Positions 47,365 to 56,137 of a stretch of DNA of 64,000 nt are shown piece after piece; the first letter of the stretch is position 1, and the number at the start of each line of letters is the position of its first letter. The notes below the pieces were generated by a model. That model was not told where the DNA came from, ran no database searches, and saw only the letters and a list, made by a program, of their open reading frames with translations. Source of the DNA: Celeribacter ethanolicus (lineage in GTDB: Bacteria; Pseudomonadota; Alphaproteobacteria; Rhodobacterales; Rhodobacteraceae). The translations under genes were made by a program, and so were the position numbers. Location of the stretch: positions 43,763 to 107,762 of the forward strand of contig NZ_LRUC01000049.1 in assembly GCF_001550095.1 (NCBI RefSeq). Reading direction: 5' to 3'.

Positions 47365-47578
47365 CGAGTTTCTGCCTTTCCGTCACCGCGGCCAGTTTCG
47401 CACGCATCAGGTCGGCGATCAGAGGTTTCACCTCTTTCCCACCCGCCTTTTCGCCCGTCAAAAGCCTGTCGATCACATCGTCCAGCGCCAAAATCGCCCA
47501 AAGCAGGCTCTGTTTCACCGACGCCTCGATCTGATCCACCGTTTCGAACTCATCCCCCACAGATGAAGTCACTTTCAT
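47249..47578 (-). CDS. GTA small terminase-like protein (g1-type)
   Basis: A 109-residue helical protein in the g1 position of the cluster. Seen are SVKQSLLWAILALDDVIDRL, the basic helix PLIADLMRAKLAAVTERQKL and a C-terminal helix EILDRLARLKAASRAE that would bind the large subunit. In RcGTA the homologue is the terminase small subunit, with altered sequence specificity that favours random packaging. Confidence 0.85.
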   Translation of the reverse strand: MKVTSSVGDEFETVDQIEASVKQSLLWAILALDDVIDRLLTGEKAGGKEVKPLIADLMRAKLAAVTERQKLDDEKRKRGELGGGEIDFDAARSEILDRLARLKAASRAE

Positions 47579-47875
47579 GGTCTTCGCCTCTCATGCTTGG
47601 TCAAACCTCCACACGAGAGACGCAGGCGCTTTCCCGAGGACCCCACAACAGTCCCCTTCGATGGTTCCCGACACCCCCTCAGGTCCCGAAACGGCCATCG
47701 CCCACGTCTTCCAGCACCTTCGAGATTGTCGCAAAGAGCGTAAAATTGGTTGAAACCGGCGCGCGGCGGGGTCTTCACGCGCGTTAACACTTTCCACCGT
47801 CTGCCTGCGTCACCCAAGGGCTTGTCAGAACCCGGTTTTTCCCGCATTTCTCAGAACCGACGAGGAGACAGCACC
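47579..47875. other. Divergent spacer upstream of the GTA cluster
   Basis: About 297 bp between the g1 start and the K+ channel start, without a gene. It should hold the GTA promoter; the AT-rich stretch near 47736-47750 (AAAGAGCGTAAAATTGG) is the best candidate, but no consensus box can be assigned with confidence. Confidence 0.45.
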
Positions 47876-48649
47876 ATGGCCAGCGCCCTGCACGACAGAT
47901 TGAGCGAGCTTTACGAAGGCGATACCGACCGCGCGCATCTGTTCCGCTATGTCCTTTTGGCCTTCGATCTGGTGACGATCCTCTTCGTCATCGTCACCTC
48001 GTTTTTCGTCCATCCGCTCTGGGTCGAAATCACCGATCTGGTGTTCGGTGTGCTGATCCTCACGGACTTCACCGCGCGGGTCTATGTCACCGAACACAAG
48101 CTGCGCTATCTCTCCCGCCCCTCGACACTGGCCGACATCGCCGCAATGGTGTCCTTTCTCGCGCCTCTGGCAGGCGAAGGTCTCGGCTTCCTGCGCATCC
48201 TGCGCACGCTCCGGCTTTTGCACACCTATCAGCTGATGAACCGGCTCCGGCAGGACGTCAAATTCTTCCGCAAACACGAAGAGGTCATCGTCGCCGCGAT
48301 CAACCTTCTGGTGTTCATCTTCGTGACCACCGGCCTGATCTACGCGCTCGAACACGGCCACAACCCGATGATCCGCAACTATGCGGACGCGCTCTATTTC
48401 ACCGTCACGACACTCACCACCACAGGCTTCGGCGACATCACCCTTCCGGGCACCTCGGGGCGGATGGTCTCCATCGCGGTGATGTTCTTCGGTGTGACCC
48501 TCTTCCTGCGCCTCGCACAGGTGCTGTTTCGCCCCACCAAGGTGCGCTACGAATGCCAAAGCTGCGGATTGATGCTGCATGACGCCGATGCGACCCATTG
48601 CAAACATTGCGGCGCGGTGGTGCATATCCAGACCGAAGGGCTTTTGTGA
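47876..48649 (+). CDS. Voltage-gated-type K+ channel with C-terminal zinc ribbon
   Basis: A 257-residue channel subunit with S1-S4 and a pore domain. The S4-like helix is GFLRILRTLRLLH (Arg107, 110, 113), the filter TTTGFGD is at 181-187, and S6 follows. The cytosolic tail has two CxxC pairs (Cys227/230 and Cys242/245), a zinc-ribbon signature, instead of an RCK domain. Divergent from the GTA cluster and followed by an intergenic repeat. K+ selectivity with GFGD is likely; the ribbon's role is unknown. Confidence 0.88.
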   Translation: MASALHDRLSELYEGDTDRAHLFRYVLLAFDLVTILFVIVTSFFVHPLWVEITDLVFGVLILTDFTARVYVTEHKLRYLSRPSTLADIAAMVSFLAPLAGEGLGFLRILRTLRLLHTYQLMNRLRQDVKFFRKHEEVIVAAINLLVFIFVTTGLIYALEHGHNPMIRNYADALYFTVTTLTTTGFGDITLPGTSGRMVSIAVMFFGVTLFLRLAQVLFRPTKVRYECQSCGLMLHDADATHCKHCGAVVHIQTEGLL

Positions 48650-48654
48650 GCCTC

Positions 48655-48684
48655 CGGTAGGAGTATTTTCCGCAGCAAAGGAGA
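48655..48684. repeat. Rhodobacterales-type intergenic repeat, copy 2
   Basis: GAGTATTTTCCGCAGCAAAG matches the copy at 1999 in its ends (GAGTATTT and AGCAAAGGA). It follows the channel gene. Confidence 0.55.
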
Positions 48685-48685
48685 C

Positions 48686-49879
48686 CTATTCCACGGCGGT
48701 CCCGAACAGCGTGACCACGGCCGCAAGCGCCGTGACCGCCGCGAAAAACACCTGTTGCCACAGAGTTTTGCCGTCCCGCCGCGCAAGTTCCACGGCAATC
48801 GCCCCCTGCACTGTATAATACGCCGCAAAGGCCTTGGACGCCCATGAGATGATCTGAAACACATCGAGCGCCCAGGTCAGCACCAGCCCCAGCGCCACCA
48901 AAACGGCATAGCCCGCCTTCACCGGCACCCGGCCCTTGGTCAGCTCCTCGACCAACCCACCGGAGCCGGAGGTATCCGCCACCGCCGCCGAGAACTGCGC
49001 CGCCAAAGCCGCGATTACCAGCATCGCGGGCAGGATCGGGGCCACAATCCGCATCATGTCGATGATCGCGGTTTCCGAGGTCTCGATCTGATCCGGGCGA
49101 AACACATAGGCCATAAGCACCACGTAAATCATGTAAATCCCGGTCGAGACCCATTGCGCCAACCGCATCGAGCGCACCCGCGTGGCCGCATCGTATTCCT
49201 CGCCGAGATAGCGCGAGGTCTCAAACCCCTGCACCGTCACGATCAGTCCGAACAACAGGCTCATCCCCGCCCACCCCGTCAGGCTCGGGGGCGTCACGAT
49301 CAGGCCGTCGCCCTGCGCTTTGCCCGCGAAGAACCACCCAAGCCCGACCAGAAGCCCGGCGATGATCGCGAGTTTGAGTCCGACGGAGACCTGCTCCATC
49401 CGCTCCAGCGCTTTGAACCCGCGCGTCCAGCCCACGATCAGGATCACCCCGAACACCGCAGAGGTCACGATCCGTCCGGCAAATTGCGTGTCCCATGGCG
49501 TGAGGCTCACGGCAAAAGCGCCCAGAAGATTGAGGTAGTAGGCGACCGAAATCACATAAGCAAAGGCCAGCGCCCAGGAGGCAATCCGTTCCATCCCCGC
49601 CGTGCGCGGGCCGTGCTCAGCATGCGCCAGGGCCGCGATGTTGAACCGCACCGCCGCCCCGATCGCATAGGCCAGCGCACACAACAGCGCCATGGCCAGC
49701 GGTGTCCACGCCCCATACGCCTGCGCCAGAATGGGGCCCAGCACGAGGAATCCCGAACCGATGATCGACGCCAGAGGCGTGATGGTTGCCTTCCAAAGCT
49801 CCGCCCGCGCCAGCTTCGGCCAGCTCAAAAGCCCGGCCATCAAGACCGTCGCACCGACAATCGCAATGGTTTCCATCAC
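48686..49879 (-). CDS. Predicted APC-superfamily-like permease
   Basis: A 397-residue membrane protein with about 11 helices. The first helix block (ITPLASIIGSGFLVLGPILA) has a broken-helix Gly motif of the type found in LeuT/APC-fold transporters; GFETSRYLGEEYDAATRVRS and the following helix resemble amino acid or purine permeases. No substrate can be assigned. It is the last gene on the minus strand of the mltG transcription direction but lies behind a terminator. Confidence 0.7.
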   Translation of the reverse strand: MMETIAIVGATVLMAGLLSWPKLARAELWKATITPLASIIGSGFLVLGPILAQAYGAWTPLAMALLCALAYAIGAAVRFNIAALAHAEHGPRTAGMERIASWALAFAYVISVAYYLNLLGAFAVSLTPWDTQFAGRIVTSAVFGVILIVGWTRGFKALERMEQVSVGLKLAIIAGLLVGLGWFFAGKAQGDGLIVTPPSLTGWAGMSLLFGLIVTVQGFETSRYLGEEYDAATRVRSMRLAQWVSTGIYMIYVVLMAYVFRPDQIETSETAIIDMMRIVAPILPAMLVIAALAAQFSAAVADTSGSGGLVEELTKGRVPVKAGYAVLVALGLVLTWALDVFQIISWASKAFAAYYTVQGAIAVELARRDGKTLWQQVFFAAVTALAAVVTLFGTAVE

Positions 49880-49894
49880 CGCTCTCCCAAAGCA

Positions 49895-49923
49895 AAAGGC
49901 GCGACCCGAGCCGCGCCTTTTTC
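49895..49923 (-). terminator. Terminator after mltG
   Basis: AAAGGCGCG-ACCCGAGC-CGCGCCTTT is a perfect 9-bp stem with T runs on both sides, able to end the mltG transcript before the permease gene. Confidence 0.85.
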
Positions 49924-49939
49924 AAACCGTTTCAAGTCA

Positions 49940-51115
49940 TTATTGGCTGGCGCGCTGCGCTTCGATCTCCCGCCACTTGGCGACATTGGCATTATGTTCG
50001 GCCAGCGTTTCGGCAAACGCATGCCCGCCTGTGCCATCGGCGACAAAGAACAGATACGGCGTCTCGTCCGGATCGACCGCCGCCTGCAGCGCCTCAAGCC
50101 CCGGGTTCGCGATCGGTCCCGGCGGCATGCCCTCGATCACATAGGTGTTGTACGGGCTGTTCGATTGCAGTTCAGACTGCCGCAGGCCACGCCCCAGGAC
50201 ACCGACCCCATTGGTCACACCATAGATCACCGTCGGGTCTGTTTGCAGTTTCATGCCGCGTTTCAACCGGTTCTCGAACACCGAGGCCACCTGACGCCGC
50301 TCTTCGGCGACACCGGTTTCCTTCTCGATGATCGAGGCCATGGTGAGCATCTCCTCGGGGGTGTCGAACGGCAACCCGTCCACCCGCGTCGCCCAGACCG
50401 TGTCAATGCGTTGCTGTTGCAGCGCCACCATGCGGGCGATCAGATCGTCCACATCGGCGCCCTCGCGCACCTCGTAGCTGTCGGGCGCAATCATGCCTTC
50501 CGACGGCATCTCATCCGCTTCGACCGACCCGGTCAGGAAATCCGCGCCTTTCAGGCTTTCGACCACGCGCCAGACCGTCGTCCCTTCGGCCACCAAAATC
50601 CGGTAGCGCGTATTCGCATCGGCCCGCATCTTGGTGTAAACCTCGGGCACAGCCTCGCCTTCCTCGCCCTCGGGACCGGGCTGAAACTCCGCCGTTTCGA
50701 CATAGCTCTGGGTCGTCGGGTCCAACTCGCGCACCTGCATCAGGGCCCGGTTCACACCGATCCGATAGACCACTTCCGTGCCACAGGTCGACGCCCCGCC
50801 ACGGGTGATGATGTCGACGATCTCCTGCATCGAAGACCCTTCATCGACAAGAAAAGCCCCGGCTTTAAGTTGTTGCGATTTCTCGGAATAATCCGCCCCG
50901 ATCCGGAAAACCGACGGGTTGGAAATCGCCCCCTGCCCGGCCAGATCCTCAGAGACGCCACGCATCGTGGAGCCCGAAGGCACCCGCAGACAGATCGCCT
51001 GATCAAGCGGCCCTTCGGCCACATATTCCCGCTTGCCCCAGGCAATCACCCCCGCCAGAGCGACGAGGGCGACGATGAACAGAGTCAGCGCATTCGAGGC
51101 GATGGATCGCCACAT
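49940..51115 (-). CDS. mltG: Endolytic murein transglycosylase MltG
   Basis: MltG cuts nascent glycan strands and helps set their length. The 391-residue protein has an N-terminal membrane anchor (ALTLFIVALVALAGVIAWG), a LysM-like part, and the YceG catalytic domain with TMASIIEKETGVAEERRQVA (catalytic Glu in KETG), VFENRLKRGMKLQTDPTVIY and PYNTYVIEGMPPGPIANPG. It lies 1 bp after the fabF stop codon, the common Rhodobacterales order. Confidence 0.96.
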   Translation of the reverse strand: MWRSIASNALTLFIVALVALAGVIAWGKREYVAEGPLDQAICLRVPSGSTMRGVSEDLAGQGAISNPSVFRIGADYSEKSQQLKAGAFLVDEGSSMQEIVDIITRGGASTCGTEVVYRIGVNRALMQVRELDPTTQSYVETAEFQPGPEGEEGEAVPEVYTKMRADANTRYRILVAEGTTVWRVVESLKGADFLTGSVEADEMPSEGMIAPDSYEVREGADVDDLIARMVALQQQRIDTVWATRVDGLPFDTPEEMLTMASIIEKETGVAEERRQVASVFENRLKRGMKLQTDPTVIYGVTNGVGVLGRGLRQSELQSNSPYNTYVIEGMPPGPIANPGLEALQAAVDPDETPYLFFVADGTGGHAFAETLAEHNANVAKWREIEAQRASQ

Positions 51116-51116
51116 A

Positions 51117-52379
51117 TCAGCCGTCCACCTTCTTCAGAACCAGAGAGGCGTTGGTGCCGCCAAAGCCGAAGGAGTTCGACAGCGCCACGTCAATCTTGCG
51201 TTCCCGCTTGGCGTTGGGCGCCAGATCGAGCCGTGCTTCGACCGCCGGATTGTCGAGGTTGATCGTCGGCGGCGCCACCTGATCGCGGATCGCCAGCACG
51301 CAGAAGATCGCCTCAACCGCCCCGGCTGCCCCCAAAAGGTGTCCGATACAGGATTTCGTCGAGGACATGGTGGCATGTTCCGCCGCATCGCCCAAAAGCC
51401 GCTCAACGGCCGCCAGTTCAACCGTGTCCGCCATGGTCGAGGTGCCGTGGGCGTTGATGTAATCCACATCCTTCGGCTCAAGACCGGCACGGGCCAGAGC
51501 CGCCTGCATCGCGCGGTAACCACCATCGCCATCCGCAGACGGCGCCGTGATGTGATAGGCATCGCCCGACAGGCCATAGCCCACAACCTCGGCGTAAATC
51601 TTCGCACCGCGCGCCTTGGCGTGTTCGTATTCTTCCAGAACCACGATGCCCGCGCCCTCGCCCATCACGAAACCATCGCGATCCGCATCATAGGGCCGCG
51701 AGGCGTGGCTTGGGTCGTCCTTACGCTTGGTGGACAGCGCCTTGCAGGCATTGAAGCCCGCGATGCCCAGTTCGCAGATCGCCGCTTCCGCGCCGCCCGC
51801 AACCATGACATCCGCATCGCCGAAGCCGATGAGACGCGACGCATCGCCAATGGCATGCGCCCCCGTCGAGCAGGCCGTCACCACAGCGTGGTTCGGACCT
51901 TTGAAACCGTAGCGGATCGACACCTGACCGGAGATCAGGTTGATCAGAGAGCCCGGAATGAAGAACGGAGAAATCCGCCGCGGGCCCTTTTCCTTGAGGA
52001 TGATCGCAGCATCCGCAATCGACGAGAGCCCGCCAATGCCGGAGCCGATCAGCACGCCGGTGCGCAGACGATCTTCCTCGTTCTCGGGTTTCCACCCGGC
52101 ATCCGTCAGCGCCTGTTCGGCGGCGGCCATGCCGAAAAGAATGAAATCGTCGACCTTCTTGCGGTCTTTCGGGGCCATCCAGTCGTCCGGGTTGAACGTG
52201 CCGTTCGTCCCGTCGCCGAATTTCACCTCGCAGGCGTAATCCGTCGCCAAATGGCTCGCATCGAACCGCTGGATCGTCCCGGCGGCGGACTCGCCTGCCA
52301 GAATTCGCGTCCAGGTCTCCTCCACACCGCAAGCCAGCGGCGAAACCATCCCAAGTCCAGTGACAACTACTCGGCGCAT
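51117..52379 (-). CDS. fabF: 3-oxoacyl-ACP synthase II
   Basis: FabF condenses malonyl-ACP with acyl-ACP in fatty acid elongation. The 420-residue protein has the active-site Cys in TACSTGAHAIGDA, and the two His in INAHGTSTMADTVEL and SCIGHLLGAAGA. It starts MRRVVVTGLGMVSPL. In many relatives fabF directly follows acpP; here a PilZ gene on the other strand has come between them. Confidence 0.97.
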   Translation of the reverse strand: MRRVVVTGLGMVSPLACGVEETWTRILAGESAAGTIQRFDASHLATDYACEVKFGDGTNGTFNPDDWMAPKDRKKVDDFILFGMAAAEQALTDAGWKPENEEDRLRTGVLIGSGIGGLSSIADAAIILKEKGPRRISPFFIPGSLINLISGQVSIRYGFKGPNHAVVTACSTGAHAIGDASRLIGFGDADVMVAGGAEAAICELGIAGFNACKALSTKRKDDPSHASRPYDADRDGFVMGEGAGIVVLEEYEHAKARGAKIYAEVVGYGLSGDAYHITAPSADGDGGYRAMQAALARAGLEPKDVDYINAHGTSTMADTVELAAVERLLGDAAEHATMSSTKSCIGHLLGAAGAVEAIFCVLAIRDQVAPPTINLDNPAVEARLDLAPNAKRERKIDVALSNSFGFGGTNASLVLKKVDG

Positions 52380-52516
52380 CCGTGCCCCCTCAATTTTCGT
52401 CTGCGTTTTCTTACACGGCTCCGCCCCCCGATGGAAGACCGAGACAGACCCCGCACCGCAAATCGGCGGAGGAATGGTAACCAGATATTGAGGGTTTCGG
52501 GCATATCAATAGGCAG

Positions 52517-53716
52517 ATGCGCAATTATGGCCCCGATATGCGGCAGGTTCGCCCCCTCCTTTCCCTGCGCAGGCTCCGGCTTGTGCTTCCGCTTTGCCTG
52601 GCGTTCCTGCTGAGCGGTCCGTTCCTGCGCGGTGCCGTGGCCGATCCGTCCTGCGGCCTGGAAGACTGGCTCACCGCGCTCAACGACAGCGCCAATTCCT
52701 ATGTCTCTGCCCTCGGCACCCCCAACGAACATGAGCGCGCACGCCAGTTCCGCACCGAAATGGAGCGCTACGACCGCGATCGTCTTTTGAAACAGATCCG
52801 CGCGGCCGATCTCGGCGCCAATGAAAAACCGCTGATGGATTTCATATCCTCGCGTCGCCATCTTCTCGACCTGCAACAGGACAACTGGAGCGAAATGGCG
52901 CAACGATATGGCGGCGATCCCCGTTTTGGCGCGCAGTCGGCCAGCCTCTCGCGCTATCTCGCCGGCACCCCCTGCGACCCGACCGCGCCCGATCACCTCA
53001 ATGCCACGGAAGAGGCCAAAGGGAGCCTGATGTCCCGTCTTGCCGACGGCATGCAGGAAATCGTCGAAATCACTGCCTCCGTCACCCGCAAGGATGCCGA
53101 ACCCAGTCCCGTCGATCCGAAAAATTTCGATGAATTCCGTCCGGCACGGCACAATGCACCGCGCAGCGCGCCCCCGAACATTCCGCTCAGCCCCTCCGGC
53201 AACGTCGCCTTCGTGCTCGGCCTGTTCACTTTCATCACCGCCATCTCGGCGTGGATATGGATGCGCTACGGCATCGTGCAGCGCCGCGCCATCCGCTATC
53301 CCTGCGCGTTGCCCGTGGTGATTTTCGATGGCCTCTTGCCGGTGATCGGCGAGCTTCTGGACATCAGCCAGGTCGGCTGCAAGATCGAAAGCACCCATGA
53401 ATTGCACGAACGCCAAAAGGTGCGACTGACCTGCGGCCCGGTCGAGCGCAAGGCCCGCGTGATCTGGCGCAACAACCATTTTCTCGGGTTGAAATTCGAC
53501 CGTCAACTGACTGAGACGGAACTCAAGGACCTGCTCGGCCCCCATGCGGCCCAGATCGCCACGGAACGCGCAGACGCTCTGGCCTTCACCCCCTTGGTCC
53601 GGCCTGCTGACCCCTCGCCTGAAACCTCAGACTCCGCATCGCCCCCCGCCCCGACAGGAGGCGGCGCCACCGCTTCGCCTCCCAAGGGCGCGCCCTCTTC
53701 CGACCTCGCAGCCTGA
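52517..53716 (+). CDS. PilZ-domain membrane protein inside the fatty acid cluster
   Basis: A 399-residue protein. A signal peptide or anchor (about 20-40, cleavage after AVA) is followed by a periplasmic region with Cys46 and Cys153, then a membrane helix at 229-249 (NVAFVLGLFTFITAISAWIW) and a cytosolic PilZ domain. The c-di-GMP binding motifs are present: RRAIR (RxxxR, 256-260) and DISQVG (D/NxSxxG, 282-287). A Pro/Ser-rich tail follows. It may couple c-di-GMP to an envelope process. Convergent to acpP and divergent from fabF. Confidence 0.82.
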   Translation: MRNYGPDMRQVRPLLSLRRLRLVLPLCLAFLLSGPFLRGAVADPSCGLEDWLTALNDSANSYVSALGTPNEHERARQFRTEMERYDRDRLLKQIRAADLGANEKPLMDFISSRRHLLDLQQDNWSEMAQRYGGDPRFGAQSASLSRYLAGTPCDPTAPDHLNATEEAKGSLMSRLADGMQEIVEITASVTRKDAEPSPVDPKNFDEFRPARHNAPRSAPPNIPLSPSGNVAFVLGLFTFITAISAWIWMRYGIVQRRAIRYPCALPVVIFDGLLPVIGELLDISQVGCKIESTHELHERQKVRLTCGPVERKARVIWRNNHFLGLKFDRQLTETELKDLLGPHAAQIATERADALAFTPLVRPADPSPETSDSASPPAPTGGGATASPPKGAPSSDLAA

Positions 53717-53742
53717 AGCCTTCACATCCACGGACCGCAAAC

Positions 53743-53772
53743 AAAAACGGCGCGCTCGTCCGAGCACGCCGT
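53743..53772 (-). terminator. Terminator after acpP
   Basis: On the minus strand ACGGCGTGCTCG-GA-CGAGCGCGCCGT has one mismatch and is followed by TTTTTG; it faces the end of the PilZ gene too. Confidence 0.85.
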
Positions 53773-53812
53773 CTTGAATTTCCGCCCCTTGCGAGGCCGA
53801 CCGGTCAACCGA

Positions 53813-54046
53813 TCAGGAAGCTTCGGTGATGAACTTCACCGCGTCGCCGAAGGTCTGGATGGTCTCGGCAGCGTCGTCCGGGATCTCGATGCCGAACTCT
53901 TCTTCGAAGGCCATGACCAGCTCGACGGTGTCGAGGCTGTCAGCACCCAGATCGTCGATGAAGGACGCGGTTTCCGTCACTTTGTCTTCTTCCACGTCGA
54001 GATGCTCGACAACGATCTTTTTCACGCGATCTGCGATGTCGCTCAT
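53813..54046 (-). CDS. acpP: Acyl carrier protein
   Basis: A 77-residue acidic carrier with the phosphopantetheine site [19 protein letters not shown] (Ser of DSL near residue 37). It shuttles acyl chains between fatty acid synthesis enzymes. A GGAAAGAAC leader precedes the ATG. The next gene upstream, fabG, is 216 bp away with no gene between. Confidence 0.98.
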   Translation of the reverse strand: MSDIADRVKKIVVEHLDVEEDKVTETASFIDDLGADSLDTVELVMAFEEEFGIEIPDDAAETIQTFGDAVKFITEAS

Positions 54047-54262
54047 GTTCTTTCCTCACAATTTCGGGCCCGATGCCCAATTTAGATCCGGCCCTCGGGC
54101 CACTCGCTCTACATGGCTCCGGAACCGGGTCTTTGCAACCCCGTCCTCGGGTCATGCACCACGCAAACACCTGCCCGCGTGGCTCAATCTGCGCTGCTCA
54201 TAGCACAATCCACCCCGGTGGCAAATGTTTTGTGACGCCACGTCGGGAAGGGACTTATGCGC

Positions 54263-55006
54263 TCAGAGCATAGCCATGCCGCCATTGACATGAAGCGTCG
54301 TCCCGGTGGTGTAACCCGCCTCCTGCGACGCAAGATACACCACCGCTGCGGCAATTTCCTCCGGCGTGCCCATGCGCCCCGCCGGGATCTGCGCGTCGAT
54401 CTTGCTCTTCTGATCGTCCGTGAGCTTGTCGGTCATCGCCGTCGCAATGAACCCTGGCGCCACACAGTTCACCGTGATGCCCCGCGTCGCCACCTCATAG
54501 GCCAGCGATTTCGACATGCCAACCATGCCCGCTTTCGACGCAGCATAGTTGCCCTGTCCCGGATTGCCGGTGGCCCCCACGATGGAGGAAATGTTGACGA
54601 TCCGTCCCCAACGCGCCTTCATCATGCCCCGCAGCACACCTTTGCAGAGCCGGAAGGTCGAGGTCAGGTTCACGTTCAACACACTGTCCCACTCGTCATC
54701 CGACATCCGCATGAACAGGTTGTCGCGCGTGATGCCCGCGTTGTTCACCAGAATATCGACCGAGCCCATCGCCTCGGCCGCCTGCTTCGGCAGCGCCTCG
54801 ACACTTTCCTTGTCCGAAAGATTGCAGGGCAGCACATGCGCCCGCTCACCCAATTCGGCAGCCAGCGCCTCCAAAGGCTCCACGCGCGTCCCGGACAGGG
54901 CCACGGTGGCACCGGCATCATAAAGCGCCTTGGCGATTGCACCGCCGATGCCGCCGGACGCGCCCGTGATCAGCGCATTTTTACCAGTCAGATCAAACAT
55001 TTCCAA
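54263..55006 (-). CDS. fabG: 3-oxoacyl-ACP reductase
   Basis: FabG reduces 3-oxoacyl-ACP with NADPH. The 247-residue SDR has ALITGASGGIGGAIA, LVNNAGITRDNL, the catalytic Ser/Tyr/Lys in NISSIVGATGNPGQGNYAAS and KAG, and ends HVNGGMAML. It begins MEMFDLTGKNAL. It lies 80 bp after fabD on the same strand. Confidence 0.97.
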   Translation of the reverse strand: MEMFDLTGKNALITGASGGIGGAIAKALYDAGATVALSGTRVEPLEALAAELGERAHVLPCNLSDKESVEALPKQAAEAMGSVDILVNNAGITRDNLFMRMSDDEWDSVLNVNLTSTFRLCKGVLRGMMKARWGRIVNISSIVGATGNPGQGNYAASKAGMVGMSKSLAYEVATRGITVNCVAPGFIATAMTDKLTDDQKSKIDAQIPAGRMGTPEEIAAAVVYLASQEAGYTTGTTLHVNGGMAML

Positions 55007-55026
55007 TTCCTCCGAAGCTTACCGCT

Positions 55027-55088
55027 TCTTTTGTCCATCAATATCCCGGGTGAACCGCGCCCCTGGGCGAGGTGAGGGCAGAGCCCTT
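55027..55088. repeat. Intergenic repeat with CTTTTGTCC...ATATCCCGGG, copy 3
   Basis: TTTTGTCC, four bases, ATATCCCGGGTGA, a variable middle and a GGGCAGAGCCC hairpin. It occupies the fabG-fabD spacer and resembles the element at 59020. Confidence 0.6.
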
Positions 55089-56016
55089 ATTCCTTGAGCT
55101 TCGCAATATCCTCCGGCGCACCGATCGCCGTGCAGGCGATGGATTTCTCGATCCGCCGCACCATCCCCGACAGCGCCTTCCCCGCACCGATTTCCCAGAT
55201 CTCGGTCACACCCTCACCGGCCATATAGGCCACGGATTCGCGCCAGCGCACCGATCCTGTCACCTGCTCGACCAGAAGCGCCCGGATCAGCGCCGGGTCG
55301 GTCACCGCATTCGCCCGCACATTCGCCACCAGCGGCACGACCGGTTCGGAAATCTCGACATCGTCCAGCGCCTCAGCCATCACATCCGCCGCCGGGCTCA
55401 TCAGCGCACAGTGGAACGGTGCGGACACCGGCAGAAGAACCGCGCGTTTCGCGCCCTTCGCTTTGGCAATCTCCACCGCACGTTCCACGGCCTCTTTGTG
55501 ACCGGAGACCACAACCTGCCCCGGATCGTTGTCATTCGCCGCCTGACAGACCTGTCCTTGCGCCGCCTCTTCCGCCACCTCTTTCACGGTCGCGAAATCG
55601 AGCCCCAGAAGCGCCGCCATTGCGCCCACGCCCACAGGCACGGCCGCCTGCATCGCCTGACCGCGTGTGCGCAAAAGTCGCGCCGTATCGGCCACGGAGA
55701 TCGCGCCCGCCGCCGCCAGTGCGGAATATTCGCCCAAAGAATGCCCTGCCACGAAGGCCGCATCGGTCACCGCAAAGCCTTCGACCTCAAGCGCACGCAT
55801 CGCCGCAAGAGAGGTCGCCATCAGTGCCGGCTGGGCGTTCTGCGTCAGCGTCAGGGTTTCGATGTCGCCGTCCCAGATCAGCGCGGACAGCTTTTCGCCC
55901 AACGCTTCGTCCACCTCGTCGAAAATGGCTTTCGCCGCCGGATAGGCCTCGGCCAAAGCCTTGCCCATGCCGATCGTCTGGGCACCTTGCCCCGGAAACA
56001 CGAATGCGCGCGTCAT
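55087..56016 (-). CDS. fabD: Malonyl-CoA:ACP transacylase
   Basis: FabD loads malonyl groups on ACP. The 309-residue protein starts MTRAFVFPGQGAQTIGMG and holds the nucleophile elbow GHSLGEYSALAAAG, an Arg near LLRTRGQAMQ and the catalytic His in LPVSAPFHCALMSPA. The downstream start is chosen over 56049 because it is the conserved one. Confidence 0.97.
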   Translation of the reverse strand: MTRAFVFPGQGAQTIGMGKALAEAYPAAKAIFDEVDEALGEKLSALIWDGDIETLTLTQNAQPALMATSLAAMRALEVEGFAVTDAAFVAGHSLGEYSALAAAGAISVADTARLLRTRGQAMQAAVPVGVGAMAALLGLDFATVKEVAEEAAQGQVCQAANDNDPGQVVVSGHKEAVERAVEIAKAKGAKRAVLLPVSAPFHCALMSPAADVMAEALDDVEISEPVVPLVANVRANAVTDPALIRALLVEQVTGSVRWRESVAYMAGEGVTEIWEIGAGKALSGMVRRIEKSIACTAIGAPEDIAKLKE

Positions 56017-56137
56017 GCCCGCCCCTCCACATGTCTGTCTCTGTCGCACACGGGTCTAACGATCCCGCGCCGCAACGGCAAGCCGACACAGAGGGAACAT
56101 GACCGGAAACAGGGGAAACGCGCCTGCGCTCTCCGGA

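Noticed and set aside
32098..47578. Interpretation as an ordinary prophage
   Set aside because: No integrase, att repeats, repressor, replication or lysis genes, and gene order plus cysE neighbourhood match RcGTA-type clusters.
49154..51262. A 702-codon plus-strand frame opposite the permease and mltG
   Set aside because: Runs antisense across two well supported genes; not protein-like.
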